A program made the position numbers and the translations under genes. This document shows positions 5,707-6,016 of a stretch of 6,016 bases of DNA, piece after piece. The notes under the pieces are model-generated. The model had not been told where the DNA came from. It saw only the letters and a list, made by a program, of their open reading frames with translations, and did no database searches. Origin of the DNA: Candidatus Omnitrophota bacterium (GTDB taxonomy: Bacteria; Omnitrophota; Gorgyraeia; Zapsychrales; Fredricksoniimonadaceae); the NCBI GenBank assembly GCA_016789035.1, contig JAEUSC010000312.1, positions 1 to 6,016 of the forward strand, in the 5' to 3' direction. Every line of letters starts with the position of its first letter. Positions within the stretch are counted from its first letter, which is position 1.

Positions 5707-6016
5707 AATATGAGCAGATTAGAAAAATCACAAAGGTTTTGAGCCTCCTACAGGTGCACAAAATGGGCCGCGTGGAAGTCGGATCTCATATTCGGGTGAC
5801 CTATACGCATCAAGTCTGTTGGAATGAGAGGCAGAATTTTGATGGGCTCATTTCTTTTCTTATAAAAAATTACGAAATGCTTACCCCGAAGCAGTTTTTC
5901 CAGTGCAAGACAAATCCCTCACCGCTGTCTTCAATCAAAGTCTTGGTGACGTTTGACGATGGGCTGATGTCTTCCTATCATGCGATCAAAACCACTTTGA
6001 AAAAATACAACGTCAA
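5703..6016 (+). CDS. Polysaccharide deacetylase (NodB/CE4 family), N-terminal part, cut by window end
   Basis: The frame is open from ATG 5703 to the window end: 104 full codons, with the rest outside. Family members remove N-acetyl groups from amino sugars in polysaccharides or from lipid-linked sugars, using a metal held by Asp-His-His. The visible part shows the normal start of the fold. RVTYTHQV (31-38) corresponds to the common L-T-Y-H opening strand. FDGLISFLIKNYEMLTPKQF (46-65) matches the usual helix and strand before the first motif. VLVTFDDGLMSSY (80-92) holds motif 1, TFDDG (83-87), with the catalytic-base and metal Asp pair. The helix after it, ending in LKKYNV, matches the family's 'LKKYGV' turn. 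Motifs 2-5 lie beyond the window. There is no signal peptide in the visible part, which suggests a cytoplasmic or membrane-associated precursor enzyme rather than a secreted one. It overlaps the acyltransferase gene by 4 nt and is probably in the same operon as the carrier protein. Confidence 0.87.
   Translation, partial: MKYEQIRKITKVLSLLQVHKMGRVEVGSHIRVTYTHQVCWNERQNFDGLISFLIKNYEMLTPKQFFQCKTNPSPLSSIKVLVTFDDGLMSSYHAIKTTLKKYNV

Overview
All genes found in this 6 kb window lie on the + strand. The window suggests a diderm (Gram-negative-type) bacterium: one protein has a signal peptide and a small outer-membrane beta-barrel ending in Phe, another has a lipobox, and strong Shine-Dalgarno sites precede several genes. 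Base composition looks moderate by eye. The phylum cannot be fixed from the sequence. The mix resembles environmental diderm genomes such as Omnitrophota or deltaproteobacterial lineages, but that is a weak inference.

Layout. (1) Positions 1-926 hold the 3' part of an FMN-binding glutamate-synthase-family protein with its FMN-barrel motifs and the Cys-X5-Cys-X4-Cys iron-sulfur signature. (2) Positions 1041-1703 encode an exported eight-strand-like beta-barrel protein with a strong ribosome binding site. It is followed by a small hairpin and a convincing intrinsic terminator (1756-1791). (3) Just after the terminator is a promoter-like element (1806-1834) and a small predicted lipoprotein gene (best start 1844, not the longer reading that begins inside the terminator). 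(4) A three-armed inverted repeat (2107-2141) covers the lipoprotein stop codon and leads into an exported protein (2185-3060). That protein has a Cys/His/Asp pattern typical of transglutaminase-like or papain-fold enzymes. (5) Positions 3086-4273 encode a full-length two-domain ChrA-type chromate transporter. (6) After an 82-nt gap with a perfect 7-bp inverted repeat, a tight gene set begins: a stand-alone acyl/peptidyl carrier protein (GTG start at 4356), a GNAT-type acyltransferase (4666-5706), and a NodB-type polysaccharide deacetylase. The deacetylase overlaps the acyltransferase by ATGA and runs off the end of the window.

The first five genes show no clear shared pathway. The last three look like the start of an operon that modifies a cell-surface glycan or makes an acylated conjugate. 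In that reading the carrier protein holds an activated acyl or aminoacyl group, the GNAT protein transfers an acyl group, and the deacetylase removes an acetyl group from an amino sugar. This functional link is inference from gene order; the individual family calls rest on visible motifs. No tRNA, rRNA, CRISPR array or insertion sequence was seen, and no stretch over 300 bases lacks a gene.
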